Part shown: one piece after another, positions 1-9,108 of the stretch
How the letters are laid out: every line of letters begins with the position of its first letter
Numbering within the stretch: the first letter of the stretch is position 1
Source: an uncultured Lachnospiraceae bacterium
GTDB lineage: Bacteria; Bacillota; Clostridia; Lachnospirales; Lachnospiraceae
Length of the DNA stretch: 64,000 nt
Reading direction: 5' to 3'
NCBI GenBank assembly: GCA_949051815.1
Contig: CARQVR010000008.1
Location: 1-64,000, forward strand
The notes under the pieces: model-generated
What the model was told of the DNA's origin: nothing
What the model saw: the letters and a program-made list of their open reading frames with translations, nothing else
Database searches by the model: none
Position numbers and translations under genes: made by a program

Positions 1-1193
1 AGATCCGGTGTGGGGAAGCGGTAACGGTCTTTCCCGCCCATAGCGGCAGGAGCCGCCGTCTTCGTCTGTTCGGCCGGCCGGCTTACCGCAGCCGGTCTCG
101 TTCTGCCGCCCGAAGGCGCCATCTGATTGCCCGTCATGGGCTGGTAGGAGTCCATCGGCCTTTTCGGGCGTTCCGGCACCACTTCCGGCTCCGTTTCAGG
201 CATTGCCTCCTCCTCGCTGATATGAACCTCGTCAAGCGCGTCGGATTCCTGCTCTATGTAATGGTAAGAATGCTGTTCTCTCTCTCTTACCGGAGGCAGC
301 TCTTCCAGCTCCTCCTCGTCATAATGTAACGTAATCTCGTGAATATCATCCCGCACCTTCTCCACCGGCGCTTTTTCCGCTTCCCTTCCAAGAGCGGTAT
401 CGAGCATAACGCCGGACACCTTTTTATCCATGCGGAGCAGTTTTTCATTTTCCAGCTCTTCTTCCCGCTGTCTGCGCTCTCTGGCCTCGCGCTCCCGTCT
501 TTCCGACATTTCCTCCCGCCGCCTGGCCGCCCGCTCCCTGCGGTATGCAGCGTCCTCTCTGGAACGCTCATACACCTTCCGGCCGCCCGCCGCCACACCG
601 CCGATAAAGGACTTCTCCGTGACGATCACAAGACAGATAATGCCCAGAACCAGAATCAGCAGCACCGTGCCAACCGTGCCGAGAAATTTGCAGGACAGGT
701 AGGCAAACGACCCGGCCAGTATGCCGCCTCCGGCATGTTCTGCGCTGCAGCGGGCATAAATCTCCGCGATCTGATAGCTTTCCGCCTCCGCAGGATTCGC
801 GCTGAAAAACTCAAAGCTCATACCAAGCAGAAGAAAAAACAAAATGCCCGCCGCCAGCTTTCTTGTGGCGATATGGTTGCCCGCATTCAACATGCCGAAT
901 GCAATCATCAGAAAAATAATGACCGGCGCCACATAGGCGAGAAGACCGAAAATGCCGAACATCACGCTGCTAAGCACACTGCCGAACTTACCCACAAGCC
1001 CGAAATTACACAGAAATAAAATAAGAGCGAGCGCCGCAAGCACAATCAGTAAAATTTCATTTCTGACAGCCGGATCCATGGGCGCATCCTGTCTTACGCT
1101 TCGATTTTTTGTCCGTGAGCCTGCCGTATTCGCCCTGCCCGCACCTGTATTCTTTTTTTTCGTGGATGACCCTCTCGTACCCTGAGCCGCCAT
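1..1193 (-). CDS. FtsK/SpoIIIE-type DNA translocase, N-terminal part (runs off the left edge)
   Basis: The reading frame opens at an ATG at 1193, behind a GGGAGG ribosome binding site, and stays open to base 1, so only about 397 N-terminal residues are present. A basic, Ser/Thr-rich head of about 45 residues is followed by four hydrophobic segments (roughly residues 45-190). A long charged linker rich in Arg and Glu follows, then Pro-rich text near the window edge. This is the membrane-anchor-plus-linker layout of FtsK/SpoIIIE, which pump chromosomal DNA through the division or sporulation septum. The ATPase motor and gamma domain would lie left of the window. It is downstream of the tepA-like gene on the same strand. 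The FtsK call rests on architecture plus the usual tepA-ftsK neighbourhood in Firmicutes; the motor itself cannot be seen. Confidence 0.8.
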   Translation of the reverse strand, partial: MAAQGTRGSSTKKKNTGAGRANTAGSRTKNRSVRQDAPMDPAVRNEILLIVLAALALILFLCNFGLVGKFGSVLSSVMFGIFGLLAYVAPVIIFLMIAFGMLNAGNHIATRKLAAGILFFLLLGMSFEFFSANPAEAESYQIAEIYARCSAEHAGGGILAGSFAYLSCKFLGTVGTVLLILVLGIICLVIVTEKSFIGGVAAGGRKVYERSREDAAYRRERAARRREEMSERREREARERRQREEELENEKLLRMDKKVSGVMLDTALGREAEKAPVEKVRDDIHEITLHYDEEELEELPPVREREQHSYHYIEQESDALDEVHISEEEAMPETEPEVVPERPKRPMDSYQPMTGNQMAPSGGRTRPAAVSRPAEQTKTAAPAAMGGKDRYRFPTPD

Positions 1194-1299
1194 GACTGCC
1201 TCCCACATGTATCTGAAATTTGCATCTGCTTCGCGTTTTCTAAACAGTTACCTAAAAATCCTATATTAGTATAGCATTTTCATTTTGGCTTGTCATCCC

Positions 1300-2043
1300 T
1301 TATTTTGTAGCCGCCCTTTTCTTTTCTACCATATCATGGAGCTTTCCGATGGCGTCGCTGATTCCGCCCACCTCGCAGATAATGCCTTCTTCCACCGCCT
1401 CTCTGCCCACAAGCACCGTTCCCACATCCTTTGTCAGCATTCCGGTTTCCATCATCAGCTCCTCCAGGCGTGTCTTGGGCACTTTACAGTGTTCACAGAC
1501 AAAACCGGTGATACGGTTCTGAATCTGCTTAAAATAATCAAATGTCTGCTGTACCCCGATCACCATACCGCTTAAACGCACCGGATGAATCACCATGGTT
1601 CCCGTGGGCACAATATAGGAATAGTCCGTGCTCACCGCAATCGGCACCCCGATGGAGTGACTCCCGCCGAGCACAAGCGACACCGTCGGCTTACTTAAGG
1701 ACGCGATCATTTCAGCGATGGCAAGGCCGGCCTCCACATCCCCGCCCATCGTGTTTAAAAGGATCAGAACCCCGTCCACTTCTCCGCTGTCCTCAATCGC
1801 CGCAAGCTGGGGCAGAATATGCTCATATTTTGTGGTTTTCGCATTGCTGCTTAAGTTATCGTGGCCCTCCACTTCCCCGATGATCGTGAGCAGATGGATT
1901 TTATGGTGCTGCGCGTTCTCATCAAGCGTCACCTGCCCCACCTTTTCAATCCTCTCATCCCTCTGTTTCTCGTTCTCCCGTTTCTTCTCCTTTTCATCCT
2001 TATTCTGATCGTCCCTGCTCTTCGTATTCTTATTGTTTCCCAT
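1300..2043 (-). CDS. TepA-like ClpP-family serine protease
   Basis: 247 residues. A highly charged, lysine/glutamate-rich N-terminal tail of about 35 residues precedes a ClpP/crotonase fold. The nucleophile motif GGSHSIG places the catalytic serine near residue 130, and the histidine sits in MVIHPV near residue 153. The NTMGGDVEAG segment matches the ClpP oxyanion region. This is the YmfB/TepA branch (translocation-enhancing protein), cytoplasmic or membrane-associated, thought to act on signal-peptide remnants or other membrane-derived peptides; the substrate is not shown by sequence. It has a GGGAG ribosome binding site and lies 106 bp upstream of the FtsK-like gene, the usual Firmicutes pairing. 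Confidence 0.85.
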   Translation of the reverse strand: MGNNKNTKSRDDQNKDEKEKKRENEKQRDERIEKVGQVTLDENAQHHKIHLLTIIGEVEGHDNLSSNAKTTKYEHILPQLAAIEDSGEVDGVLILLNTMGGDVEAGLAIAEMIASLSKPTVSLVLGGSHSIGVPIAVSTDYSYIVPTGTMVIHPVRLSGMVIGVQQTFDYFKQIQNRITGFVCEHCKVPKTRLEELMMETGMLTKDVGTVLVGREAVEEGIICEVGGISDAIGKLHDMVEKKRAATK

Positions 2044-2099
2044 GTATGCGCTCCCTTCCGTTATATACTCATGCCTCTCTTCCTTCTCCGCTTATGCGT

Positions 2100-2133
2100 A
2101 CAAAAAAGAGAGAGCCTGTCTGACTCTCTCTTA
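2100..2133 (-). terminator. Intrinsic terminator after the membrane protein gene
   Basis: Arms AAGAGAGAG (2106-2114) and CTCTCTCTT (2124-2132) form a 9-bp stem with a 9-nt loop. Read on the minus strand it is followed by a run of T. It would end the transcript coming from the yebC-metY-membrane protein cluster before tepA. Confidence 0.75.
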
Positions 2134-2202
2134 GTATGACTCATTTGCGAAATCCTAAACATCCGTGCGCTATTACCGTGTCCGCGCTTCATCCGGATCA
2201 CT

Positions 2203-3681
2203 TTACAGCTCGAAATCGTCTCCCGACGTGATTTCCACCTGATAGTGCATATCCGCCTCCGCCACCTCGTAGTCGTAATCCATCTCCCGCTTTACATGTT
2301 TTTTCGGAAGCGGCAGGGGATTTTCCAGAAAACGGGGTTTCTTCTCCGGAGCCGCAGCCACAGGCTCTGAAATGACCGGAATAGGCGCCGCTGCCGCATT
2401 GATTTCCTCGATCTTCTCCCGCAAAACCTCCGCCTGTCCGCCAAGCGCCGCGTTCTTCAGGCCGAGCGCCGCCAGCACACACCAGAAAAACAGCACGACA
2501 CCGTCCAGTCCCACAACGCTGAAATCTATCAGGAAGACAGGCGATAAAAGGATACAGGGCAGAAGCCACAAAGTAAAATCCTGCTCCCGTCCTCCCCGTA
2601 TAAACTCGAATCCCAAAAAAGAGGCCGGAAGAAAGAGAAGCGCAAAAAAGAAAAATTCCGTCCTGATTACACCGAATATCCTGCCTCCGGATCCAAGACC
2701 GGTATACGGTCCGATCCAGCACATGAGTCCCTGATAAAAACCGATGCCGCTCACGGAAGCGTCAATCCCTATGGCAAAAAAGAATCCCGCCGCAATGCCT
2801 GCCATTGTCAGAAGCAGATACCCGGCCAGCCGTTTCCGGCTTCCCTCCTCTCCCATTTTTCCGGTAAAAAGCCCTGCCAGAAACGGAAGCAGAAACAGCG
2901 CGCTCAAATCCAGATAGCACAGGCATCCCAAAACGAAACCGACAAACACCGCCTGCACGAAGCCACCCAATCCTTTCCGGCCCGCAAGCGACGCTTTCAC
3001 AAAGCCCAACACCAGACAAAGTCCCGCAAACCAGACCGCAAGCAGCATACACTCCGGATCAATCAGATAAATCTTGCGGATAAACACGTTGAAAAACGCC
3101 AGCGGGATAAGCACCGCACAGGCTGCAAACCGGCCGGCCGCTTTCCTCACGGCAAGATAGGCAAACAGCAGGGCGATCATCTGCAAAAAAATCTGGAACA
3201 GCATGGCCGCCTCCATACTGTTTCCCAAAAAGGAAAAAACCACCCGCAGAGCGCGCACGAACAGATCACTCAGCCCATGCGCAAGAGCCGGGCTGTCCGC
3301 CCCCGCTCTCACAACCGCAAGCTCGTAATATTCTCCCGGTTCAAAAACAGGCGCGTACCCATAGGCCGCCGACATGATCTGCCCATCTTTCAGCCTTAAA
3401 ATCAGTCCGAAAACAAAGGAAACGGAAACCACAAGCGACTCCGTCATCGCCGCCGCATGGGCGGAAACGTGATATTTTTTCCGGATCGTCTGCGATAAAA
3501 AACGGATCCCCGTATAGAGACATATGAGAATCGGAAAGGGCAGAAATGTACCAAGCTTTGCAAGCGGCGCTCCCACATAGAGGGTATAAACAGAATTTCC
3601 CAAGTAGGCCAAAAGCATTACGCAGATTCCTGCGTAAACCACCCAGAGCACATAATCAAACCAAGTTTTCCGATAAGTCAT
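2203..3681 (-). CDS. Polytopic membrane protein of unknown function
   Basis: 492 residues from the ATG at 3681, which has AGAAGG eight bases upstream. An in-frame ATG at 3786 would overlap the 3' end of the metY-like gene by 29 bp and has no good ribosome binding site. About ten to twelve hydrophobic helices fill residues 10-420. The C-terminal 80 residues are cytoplasmic-looking, with an Ala/Pro-rich stretch and an acidic end. The multi-helix plan resembles GT-C type glycosyltransferases or other lipid-linked sugar enzymes, but I see no diagnostic Asp motif in the first loop, so no function is assigned. It is the last gene of the yebC-metY cluster and is followed by a terminator. Confidence 0.75.
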   Translation of the reverse strand: MTYRKTWFDYVLWVVYAGICVMLLAYLGNSVYTLYVGAPLAKLGTFLPFPILICLYTGIRFLSQTIRKKYHVSAHAAAMTESLVVSVSFVFGLILRLKDGQIMSAAYGYAPVFEPGEYYELAVVRAGADSPALAHGLSDLFVRALRVVFSFLGNSMEAAMLFQIFLQMIALLFAYLAVRKAAGRFAACAVLIPLAFFNVFIRKIYLIDPECMLLAVWFAGLCLVLGFVKASLAGRKGLGGFVQAVFVGFVLGCLCYLDLSALFLLPFLAGLFTGKMGEEGSRKRLAGYLLLTMAGIAAGFFFAIGIDASVSGIGFYQGLMCWIGPYTGLGSGGRIFGVIRTEFFFFALLFLPASFLGFEFIRGGREQDFTLWLLPCILLSPVFLIDFSVVGLDGVVLFFWCVLAALGLKNAALGGQAEVLREKIEEINAAAAPIPVISEPVAAAPEKKPRFLENPLPLPKKHVKREMDYDYEVAEADMHYQVEITSGDDFEL

Positions 3682-3757
3682 AATCTCATCCTTCTCTTCT
3701 GAACCAGCCGCCAATGCGGAAAATACAGCCTCTGCTATGAGAGGCCGGAAATTCTTC

Positions 3758-5035
3758 TCACGCGAGACCTTTCGCAAGATCCGCAATAATATCGTCGATA
3801 TGCTCGATTCCCACAGACAATCTGATCAGATCGGGCGCTACTCCCGCTTCTCTTAGCTGTTCGTCGTTCATCTGTCTGTGCGTGTGGCTTGCCGGGTGCA
3901 GAACGCTTGTCCTTGCATCCGCCACATGGGTTACAATAGCCGCCAGTTCCAGACGATCCATCATTTTCGCTGCGGCTTCCCTGCCGCCCTTCAAACCGAA
4001 AGATATCACCCCGCAGGTGCCGTTCGGCATATATTTTTTCGCCAGCTCATGGTATTTATTGTCGGGAAGCCCCGGATAATTCACCCATGCCACTTTTTCG
4101 TGGGCTTGCAGATACGCCGCACACTTTTGCGCGTTATAACAATGTCTCTCCATGCGAAGCGGCAGCGTCTCCAGCCCCACATTCAGTAAAAACGCATTCT
4201 GGGGTGACTGGCTCGAACCGAGATCCCGCATCAACTGGGTTGTCGCCTTCGTGATGTAAGCCGCCTTGCCGAATTTTTCCGTGTAGATTACGCCGTGATA
4301 AGATTCATCCGGCGTACACAGTCCTGGAAACTTTTCCGGACAGGCCGCCCAGTCAAAATTGCCGGAATCCACAATACAGCCGCCCACAGCCATCGCATGT
4401 CCGTCCATATATTTTGTGGTGGAGTGCGTCACAATATCCGCGCCCCATTTAAACGGATTACAATTGATCGGCGTAGCGAAGGTATTGTCCACAATAAGCG
4501 GCACCTGATGGGCATGGGCAAGCGACGCGAATTTTTCTATGTCGAGCACCACCAGCGCGGGATTCGCGATGGTCTCCGCAAACACGCATCTGGTATTTGC
4601 CTGAAAGGCTTTTTCCAGTTCTTCTGCAGGCGCATCGGGATCTACCACCGTGCATTCGATGCCCATCTTCTTCATGGTGCAGGTGATCAGATTAAAGCTG
4701 CCACCGTAGACCGTAGAGCTCATCACCACATGATCTCCGGCTTCACATATGTTTAAAACGGCGTAATGGTTTGCCGCCTGACCGGAGGAAGTAAGCATAG
4801 CCGCCACGCCGCCCTCCAGCTCGCAAATTTTCTTTGCCACAAAGTCGTTAGTCGGATTCTGCAGCCTGGAATAAAAATATCCGCTCTCCTCCAGATCAAA
4901 AAGCCGGCCCATCTGTTCGGAGCTCTCGTACTTAAACGTCGTGCTCTGGTAGATCGGAAGCACTCTGGCCTCCCCGTTCTTCGGCTCCCAGCCGGACTGT
5001 ATGCAAATCGTCTCTTTCTTATATGGTTTACTCAT
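3758..5035 (-). CDS. metY: O-acetylhomoserine aminocarboxypropyltransferase (O-acetylhomoserine sulfhydrylase)
   Basis: 425 residues, the normal length for this Cys/Met-metabolism PLP family. The PLP lysine is K208 in the motif HSTTKYMDGH. SSGQAAN (about 83-89) and DNTFATP (about 183-189) are the other cofactor-contact segments. The enzyme joins O-acetylhomoserine with sulfide to give homocysteine and acetate, feeding cytoplasmic methionine synthesis. The start has GGAGGG five bases upstream. It begins 23 bp after yebC and is followed by a membrane protein gene. No SAM riboswitch or T-box was visible upstream. Cystathionine gamma-synthase is the main alternative, but length and the N-terminal YKKETICIQSGW pattern favour MetY. 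Confidence 0.88.
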   Translation of the reverse strand: MSKPYKKETICIQSGWEPKNGEARVLPIYQSTTFKYESSEQMGRLFDLEESGYFYSRLQNPTNDFVAKKICELEGGVAAMLTSSGQAANHYAVLNICEAGDHVVMSSTVYGGSFNLITCTMKKMGIECTVVDPDAPAEELEKAFQANTRCVFAETIANPALVVLDIEKFASLAHAHQVPLIVDNTFATPINCNPFKWGADIVTHSTTKYMDGHAMAVGGCIVDSGNFDWAACPEKFPGLCTPDESYHGVIYTEKFGKAAYITKATTQLMRDLGSSQSPQNAFLLNVGLETLPLRMERHCYNAQKCAAYLQAHEKVAWVNYPGLPDNKYHELAKKYMPNGTCGVISFGLKGGREAAAKMMDRLELAAIVTHVADARTSVLHPASHTHRQMNDEQLREAGVAPDLIRLSVGIEHIDDIIADLAKGLA

Positions 5036-5058
5036 CCTGCCCTCCGCTTCCCGCGTTG

Positions 5059-5796
5059 TTACTTTTCACTCTCATCCCAGTTATGGTATACCGCCTGCAC
5101 GTCATCGTCCTCTTCCAGAAGATCCAGGGTCTTTTGCAGATTCTTGACCGCGCCCTCGTCCGTCAGTTCCACCCATGTCTGCGGAATCATCGTCACCTCG
5201 GAGGAAACAGGCACAACGCCCGCCTCTTTCAATGCCGCGTCCACCCCGCTCCACTGGTCAGGATCCGTATAAATCTCATAGCTTTCCTCCTCCTCGGAGA
5301 AATCCTCGGCACCGGCATCCAGAGCGGTCATCATCAGATCATCTGCGTCCATGTCACACTCTTCTTTGTCTATGATGATAAGTCCCTTCTTGTCAAACAT
5401 AAAAGAGACGCAGCCCTGTGTGCCGATACTGCCGTTTCCCTTCGTGAAGGCGCTTCTTACATTGGCGGCTGTACGGTTAATGTTATCCGTCAGGGCATCC
5501 ACGATAATTGCCACGCCATTAGGCCCGTAGCCCTCATAGGTGACATATTTATAATCCACGTTTCCGCCTTCCCCGGCGGCCTTCTTAATGCCTCTGTCAA
5601 TGGTATCGTTTGGCATATTGTTGGCCTTTGCCTTGGCTATCACCTGCGCCAGCTTAAAGTTGTTCGCCGGATCAGGGCCGCCCTCCTTCACCGCCACCGC
5701 TATTTCCCTGCCGATGATGGTAAAGATTTTTCCCTTCGCCGCGTCGTTCTTTTCCTTTTTGTGTTTGATATTCGCAAATTTTGAATGTCCTGACAT
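5059..5796 (-). CDS. YebC/PmpR family protein
   Basis: 245 residues, the usual length. The N-terminus MSGHSKFANIKHKK and the segment NMPNDTIDRGIKKA are hallmarks of the YebC/TACO1 family. The C-terminal third is rich in Glu and Asp, as usual. Members are cytoplasmic; they have been described as DNA-binding regulators and, more recently, as helpers of ribosomes translating difficult stretches such as proline runs. A purine-rich ribosome binding site (AAAGGA plus GGAG) precedes the ATG. It heads a three-gene same-strand cluster with metY and a membrane protein; the functional link to metY is unclear. Confidence 0.9.
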   Translation of the reverse strand: MSGHSKFANIKHKKEKNDAAKGKIFTIIGREIAVAVKEGGPDPANNFKLAQVIAKAKANNMPNDTIDRGIKKAAGEGGNVDYKYVTYEGYGPNGVAIIVDALTDNINRTAANVRSAFTKGNGSIGTQGCVSFMFDKKGLIIIDKEECDMDADDLMMTALDAGAEDFSEEEESYEIYTDPDQWSGVDAALKEAGVVPVSSEVTMIPQTWVELTDEGAVKNLQKTLDLLEEDDDVQAVYHNWDESEK

Positions 5797-5839
5797 CTCT
5801 CTCCGTCCTTTCTCAATGTCCTGTATTTTATCAGTTTTC

Positions 5840-7231
5840 TTATGCGTCCTTCGCCCCGGTATCCCGTTTCGCGGACACGCTCTGGATCATGTGATCCTTT
5901 ACTTCCATGATGCGGAATGTATAGCCTCCGTACACAAACTCAAAGTCCTCTCCCTCCTCCGGAATATGCTCCAGTCTCGAAATCACGAAACCGTTCACCG
6001 TGTCAAAGGGTTCGTCCTCAAAGGAAATCTGCAGTTTCTCTTCCAGCTCCTCTAACGGCATCATGCCCTGAATCACATAGTGATCCGCGCCGTTTTCTCT
6101 GATATAGGTTGCCTCCTCGTCGTACTCATCCTGAATATTGCCGACAATCTCCTCCAGAATGTCTTCCAGTGCCACCAGTCCGACAGTCTGCCCGTACTCG
6201 TCGATCACAATGACCATCTGGATCTTTTCTTTCTGCATAACCTGAAAGAGATCGTTGATCTTGCGCTTCTCCGTAATAAAACGCGGTTCCCGCAAAAGTC
6301 CTTTGATTTTTCCGATGGGGCGGTTTCGCATCTTTTCATTCATCTGCATCCGCATCACATCCTTTAGATGCAAAATACCGATGATGTGGTCTATGGTACC
6401 GTCATAGACGGGGAAACGGCTGTTATGCGCCTCCACGATAAAGGAAGCCGCCTCCTGCAGCGTCATGGTGCAGTCTATCGCGATCAGATTGTTGCGGTTA
6501 ATCATGATATCTTTGGCTTCCTTGTCGCCGTACTCAAAGATATTCGTAATCATTTCCGCCTCGCTGGCGTGCAGGATTCCCTGCTCATGCCCCACACTTA
6601 CCATGGAGAGGATTTCCTCCTCCGTCACATCCTCCCTGTCATCCGCATCCCGCACGCCAAACAGATGCAGCACCGTCTTTGACGTGACAAAAATAAGACT
6701 GCTGAAAGGGGATACGATACGCACATAGTAATAAAACGGGTTCACAAGCGCATGAAGCCATTTATCCGGATGCTTTGCCGCCGCCTTTTTCGGCACCATA
6801 ACGCCGATCGTCATAATTATGTACAGAAGAAAAACAGTCACAATGAACGGCACCGCCAATGCCAGCGCATGCATCTGCCATCCGGCAAGCGCGCCGAAGC
6901 GGACGATCACCTGATCCGATACAAGATACGAAAAATAACTGTTCAGCCGGTACAGAATGAATGCGCCAAGCAACAAATTGATGGTCACCACACCGAGCTG
7001 TGTCGCCGTGGCGTAAGCAGCGTGCTGCTCCACCATGTAAGCCAGCCTGGACTGCTTCTTTTTCTGTTTCGCCGTCTGTTCTTCGGGTTCCTCCCCGCCT
7101 GCACCGCCGTCCTCTTTCTCCGTTCCCCTGCGATTTTGCATGGCCGTACTGAAACCGTAAAAAACCATTTCCAGAATCAGCATAAACACAAACCACAGGA
7201 TGCTGTTACTGCCCGAGCCTCCGTCTTCCAT
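5840..7231 (-). CDS. HlyC/CorC (DUF21-CBS) membrane protein
   Basis: 463 residues. An N-terminal membrane helix is followed by a charged linker, three more hydrophobic segments (about residues 75-185, DUF21/CNNM type), two CBS domains (about 235-355, including FPVYDGTIDHIIGILHLKD and MVIVIDEYGQTVGLV) and a C-terminal CorC_HlyC domain (about 375-455). Family members are linked to magnesium or cobalt efflux and adenine-nucleotide sensing through the CBS pair; older annotation as hemolysin is not reliable. The DUF21 region is shorter than usual and preceded by an acidic, Gly/Glu-rich insert. It lies 43 bp upstream of yebC on the same strand. A GGAGGAG sits rather far (about 14 nt) from the ATG. 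Confidence 0.85.
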   Translation of the reverse strand: MEDGGSGSNSILWFVFMLILEMVFYGFSTAMQNRRGTEKEDGGAGGEEPEEQTAKQKKKQSRLAYMVEQHAAYATATQLGVVTINLLLGAFILYRLNSYFSYLVSDQVIVRFGALAGWQMHALALAVPFIVTVFLLYIIMTIGVMVPKKAAAKHPDKWLHALVNPFYYYVRIVSPFSSLIFVTSKTVLHLFGVRDADDREDVTEEEILSMVSVGHEQGILHASEAEMITNIFEYGDKEAKDIMINRNNLIAIDCTMTLQEAASFIVEAHNSRFPVYDGTIDHIIGILHLKDVMRMQMNEKMRNRPIGKIKGLLREPRFITEKRKINDLFQVMQKEKIQMVIVIDEYGQTVGLVALEDILEEIVGNIQDEYDEEATYIRENGADHYVIQGMMPLEELEEKLQISFEDEPFDTVNGFVISRLEHIPEEGEDFEFVYGGYTFRIMEVKDHMIQSVSAKRDTGAKDA

Positions 7232-7368
7232 AGCGTTACTTTTTCTCCTCCTCTATGTGAATAAATGAGATTGAATACATGCCCGTTCATGCAGACATGA
7301 CGGTCATGACCTTTCGACCCTGATATCATATCAATTATTATCCTGTGTGTCAAATCTTCCGTCTCATC

Positions 7369-7710
7369 CTATGTACCCAGTTCCAGACTGATCATCAGAC
7401 CCTCGTTTACCGCCCGCATGATATCCGAATCCAGATGGCAGACTCTGTCTTTTAACCGCTGCTTATCTATCGTTCGCAGCTGCTCTAACAGAATCACGGA
7501 ATCTTTCACCATATCGTACTTTCCCGCGCTCAACTCTATGTGGGTGGGAAGCTTTGCCTTGTTCATTTTCGATGTGATCGCCGCGCAGATCACCGTCGGG
7601 CTGTGCCGGTTTCCCACATCGTTTTGTATGATAAGCACCGGACGTACGCCGCCCTGCTCAGACCCCACTACCGGACGCAGATCCGCATAATAAATATCTC
7701 CTCTTCTCAT
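7369..7710 (-). CDS. ndoA: EndoA/MazF-type mRNA interferase
   Basis: 113 residues from the ATG at 7710, which has AAAGGAAG about 9 nt upstream; a longer frame from 7767 would add 19 poorly conserved residues. MRRGDIYYADLRPVVGSEQGG and VRPVLIIQND are the classic MazF/PemK start, with the catalytic Arg/Thr region in VICAAITSK. The enzyme cleaves single-stranded mRNA at short motifs. In Bacillus the order is alr - ndoAI (antitoxin) - ndoA. Here alr is only 118 bp upstream and there is no room for an antitoxin gene, so the toxin appears unpaired at this locus. Confidence 0.9.
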   Translation of the reverse strand: MRRGDIYYADLRPVVGSEQGGVRPVLIIQNDVGNRHSPTVICAAITSKMNKAKLPTHIELSAGKYDMVKDSVILLEQLRTIDKQRLKDRVCHLDSDIMRAVNEGLMISLELGT

Positions 7711-7828
7711 TACCTTACACTTCCTTTGACTTTTCGCTATTGCCTGCTGTTTTCCTGTTACCAGCAATAGTATTGCCGTCTTTTTCAGTCGTATACAAGA
7801 TAATGATGCATTTTCCCGCGCGGCTCTT

Positions 7829-9010
7829 TTACAGGCTTTCCCCGTAATAATCTTTCGTGCAGACGATTTCCCCTTCCTTTAAATAAACCCTCGGAATCCG
7901 TTTCCCGAGATCACATGCCAGCTCATAGTTAAATCTGCCGGAAAGCGCTCCCAGCTCCTCCATGGTAATTTCCTCCCCGCCGTCCGTGCCGATCAGGGTT
8001 GCCTCATCCCCCTCCGATACGCCGGGGATAGCCGACACATCTACCATAAACTGGTCCATGCAGATCCGTCCGACAATGGGCGCGCGCATTCCCCGTATCA
8101 GTACGCTGCCCTTGCCGGAAAGACTTCTGGGATAGCCGTCCCCGTAGCCCACAGGTATGGTGGCAATCCGCATCTTCTCCTTCGCCACAAAGGTACCCCC
8201 ATAGCTGACAGGCGTTCCCGCCTCGATGTCTTTCACATAAACCAGCCGGCTTTTCAGAGAAAGAACGGGATGCAGCGAGAGAATATCCCTTGTCACTTCC
8301 GCCGAAGGTGAAAGGCCGTACAGAGTGATACCCGCCCGCACCAGAGAAAGATTTGCCTGCGGCAGCGTGAGAATGGCCGCGCTGTTGGAGCAGTGCTTAA
8401 GCGGAATCTGTCTCCCCATCCGCCGTTCTGCCTCCTGCGCAAACGCCGTAAACTGTGCTAACTGCGAAAGCGCCGCTCCCTGATCTGTCTCATCCGCCCT
8501 TGCAAAATGCGTAAATATCCCCTCCACCTCAATATGGGGAAGGCCGGCCAGCCACTCAATAAAAGCCAGCCCTTCTTCATCCGGCCTGATACCGATTCGC
8601 GACATACCCGTGTCCACCTTCACATGCACGGACGCTTTTTGACGAAGCCTTCCGGCGCAGGCATTCAAAACCTCCAGCGCATCCCTTCTGAAAACGGCGG
8701 GACGAACCTTTTGCAAAATCAGCTCCTCATAAGAACACGGAAAAGTATATCCCAAAACCAGTATCGGCTTTTTAAGGCCGGCCCTTCGCAGAATAAGGGC
8801 CTCTTCCGCTGTCGCCGTCGCATATCCGGACACGTAGGACAGTTTCTCTAACTCCCGGCCGATGGGCACGGCGCCGTGACCGTAACCGTCTGTCTTAATC
8901 ACGCCGATCATCCCTGTCTGCGGCGAGAGCGCCCTGTGCATCCGCTCCATATTGTCCAAAACCGCCGAAAGGTCTACCGCCGCGTACACTCTCTGATAGT
9001 TTTCCAACAT
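7829..9010 (-). CDS. alr: Alanine racemase
   Basis: 393 residues, standard length. The PLP-binding lysine is K39 in VIKTDGYGHG, and the second catalytic base is Y270 in PVSYGGTF. The N-terminal TIM barrel and C-terminal beta domain (GRICMDQFMVDVS) are both complete. It interconverts L- and D-alanine with PLP in the cytoplasm, supplying peptidoglycan synthesis. In spore formers the enzyme also affects germination by consuming L-alanine, but nothing here shows which paralogue this is. It is followed directly by the EndoA gene, as in many Firmicutes. Confidence 0.95.
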   Translation of the reverse strand: MLENYQRVYAAVDLSAVLDNMERMHRALSPQTGMIGVIKTDGYGHGAVPIGRELEKLSYVSGYATATAEEALILRRAGLKKPILVLGYTFPCSYEELILQKVRPAVFRRDALEVLNACAGRLRQKASVHVKVDTGMSRIGIRPDEEGLAFIEWLAGLPHIEVEGIFTHFARADETDQGAALSQLAQFTAFAQEAERRMGRQIPLKHCSNSAAILTLPQANLSLVRAGITLYGLSPSAEVTRDILSLHPVLSLKSRLVYVKDIEAGTPVSYGGTFVAKEKMRIATIPVGYGDGYPRSLSGKGSVLIRGMRAPIVGRICMDQFMVDVSAIPGVSEGDEATLIGTDGGEEITMEELGALSGRFNYELACDLGKRIPRVYLKEGEIVCTKDYYGESL

Positions 9011-9108
9011 ACCGCCTGCTTCTCCTCTTACTCTATTTTATTCACATCCCGCAAAAACGCGATAAAAACGCCAAAGCCCTGAGACTTCGACGTCTATGTA
9101 TTTCCGCC

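Noticed and set aside
5797..5839. SAM riboswitch controlling metY
   Set aside because: The gaps before metY and yebC are only 23 and 43 bp, and no riboswitch-like sequence was found there.
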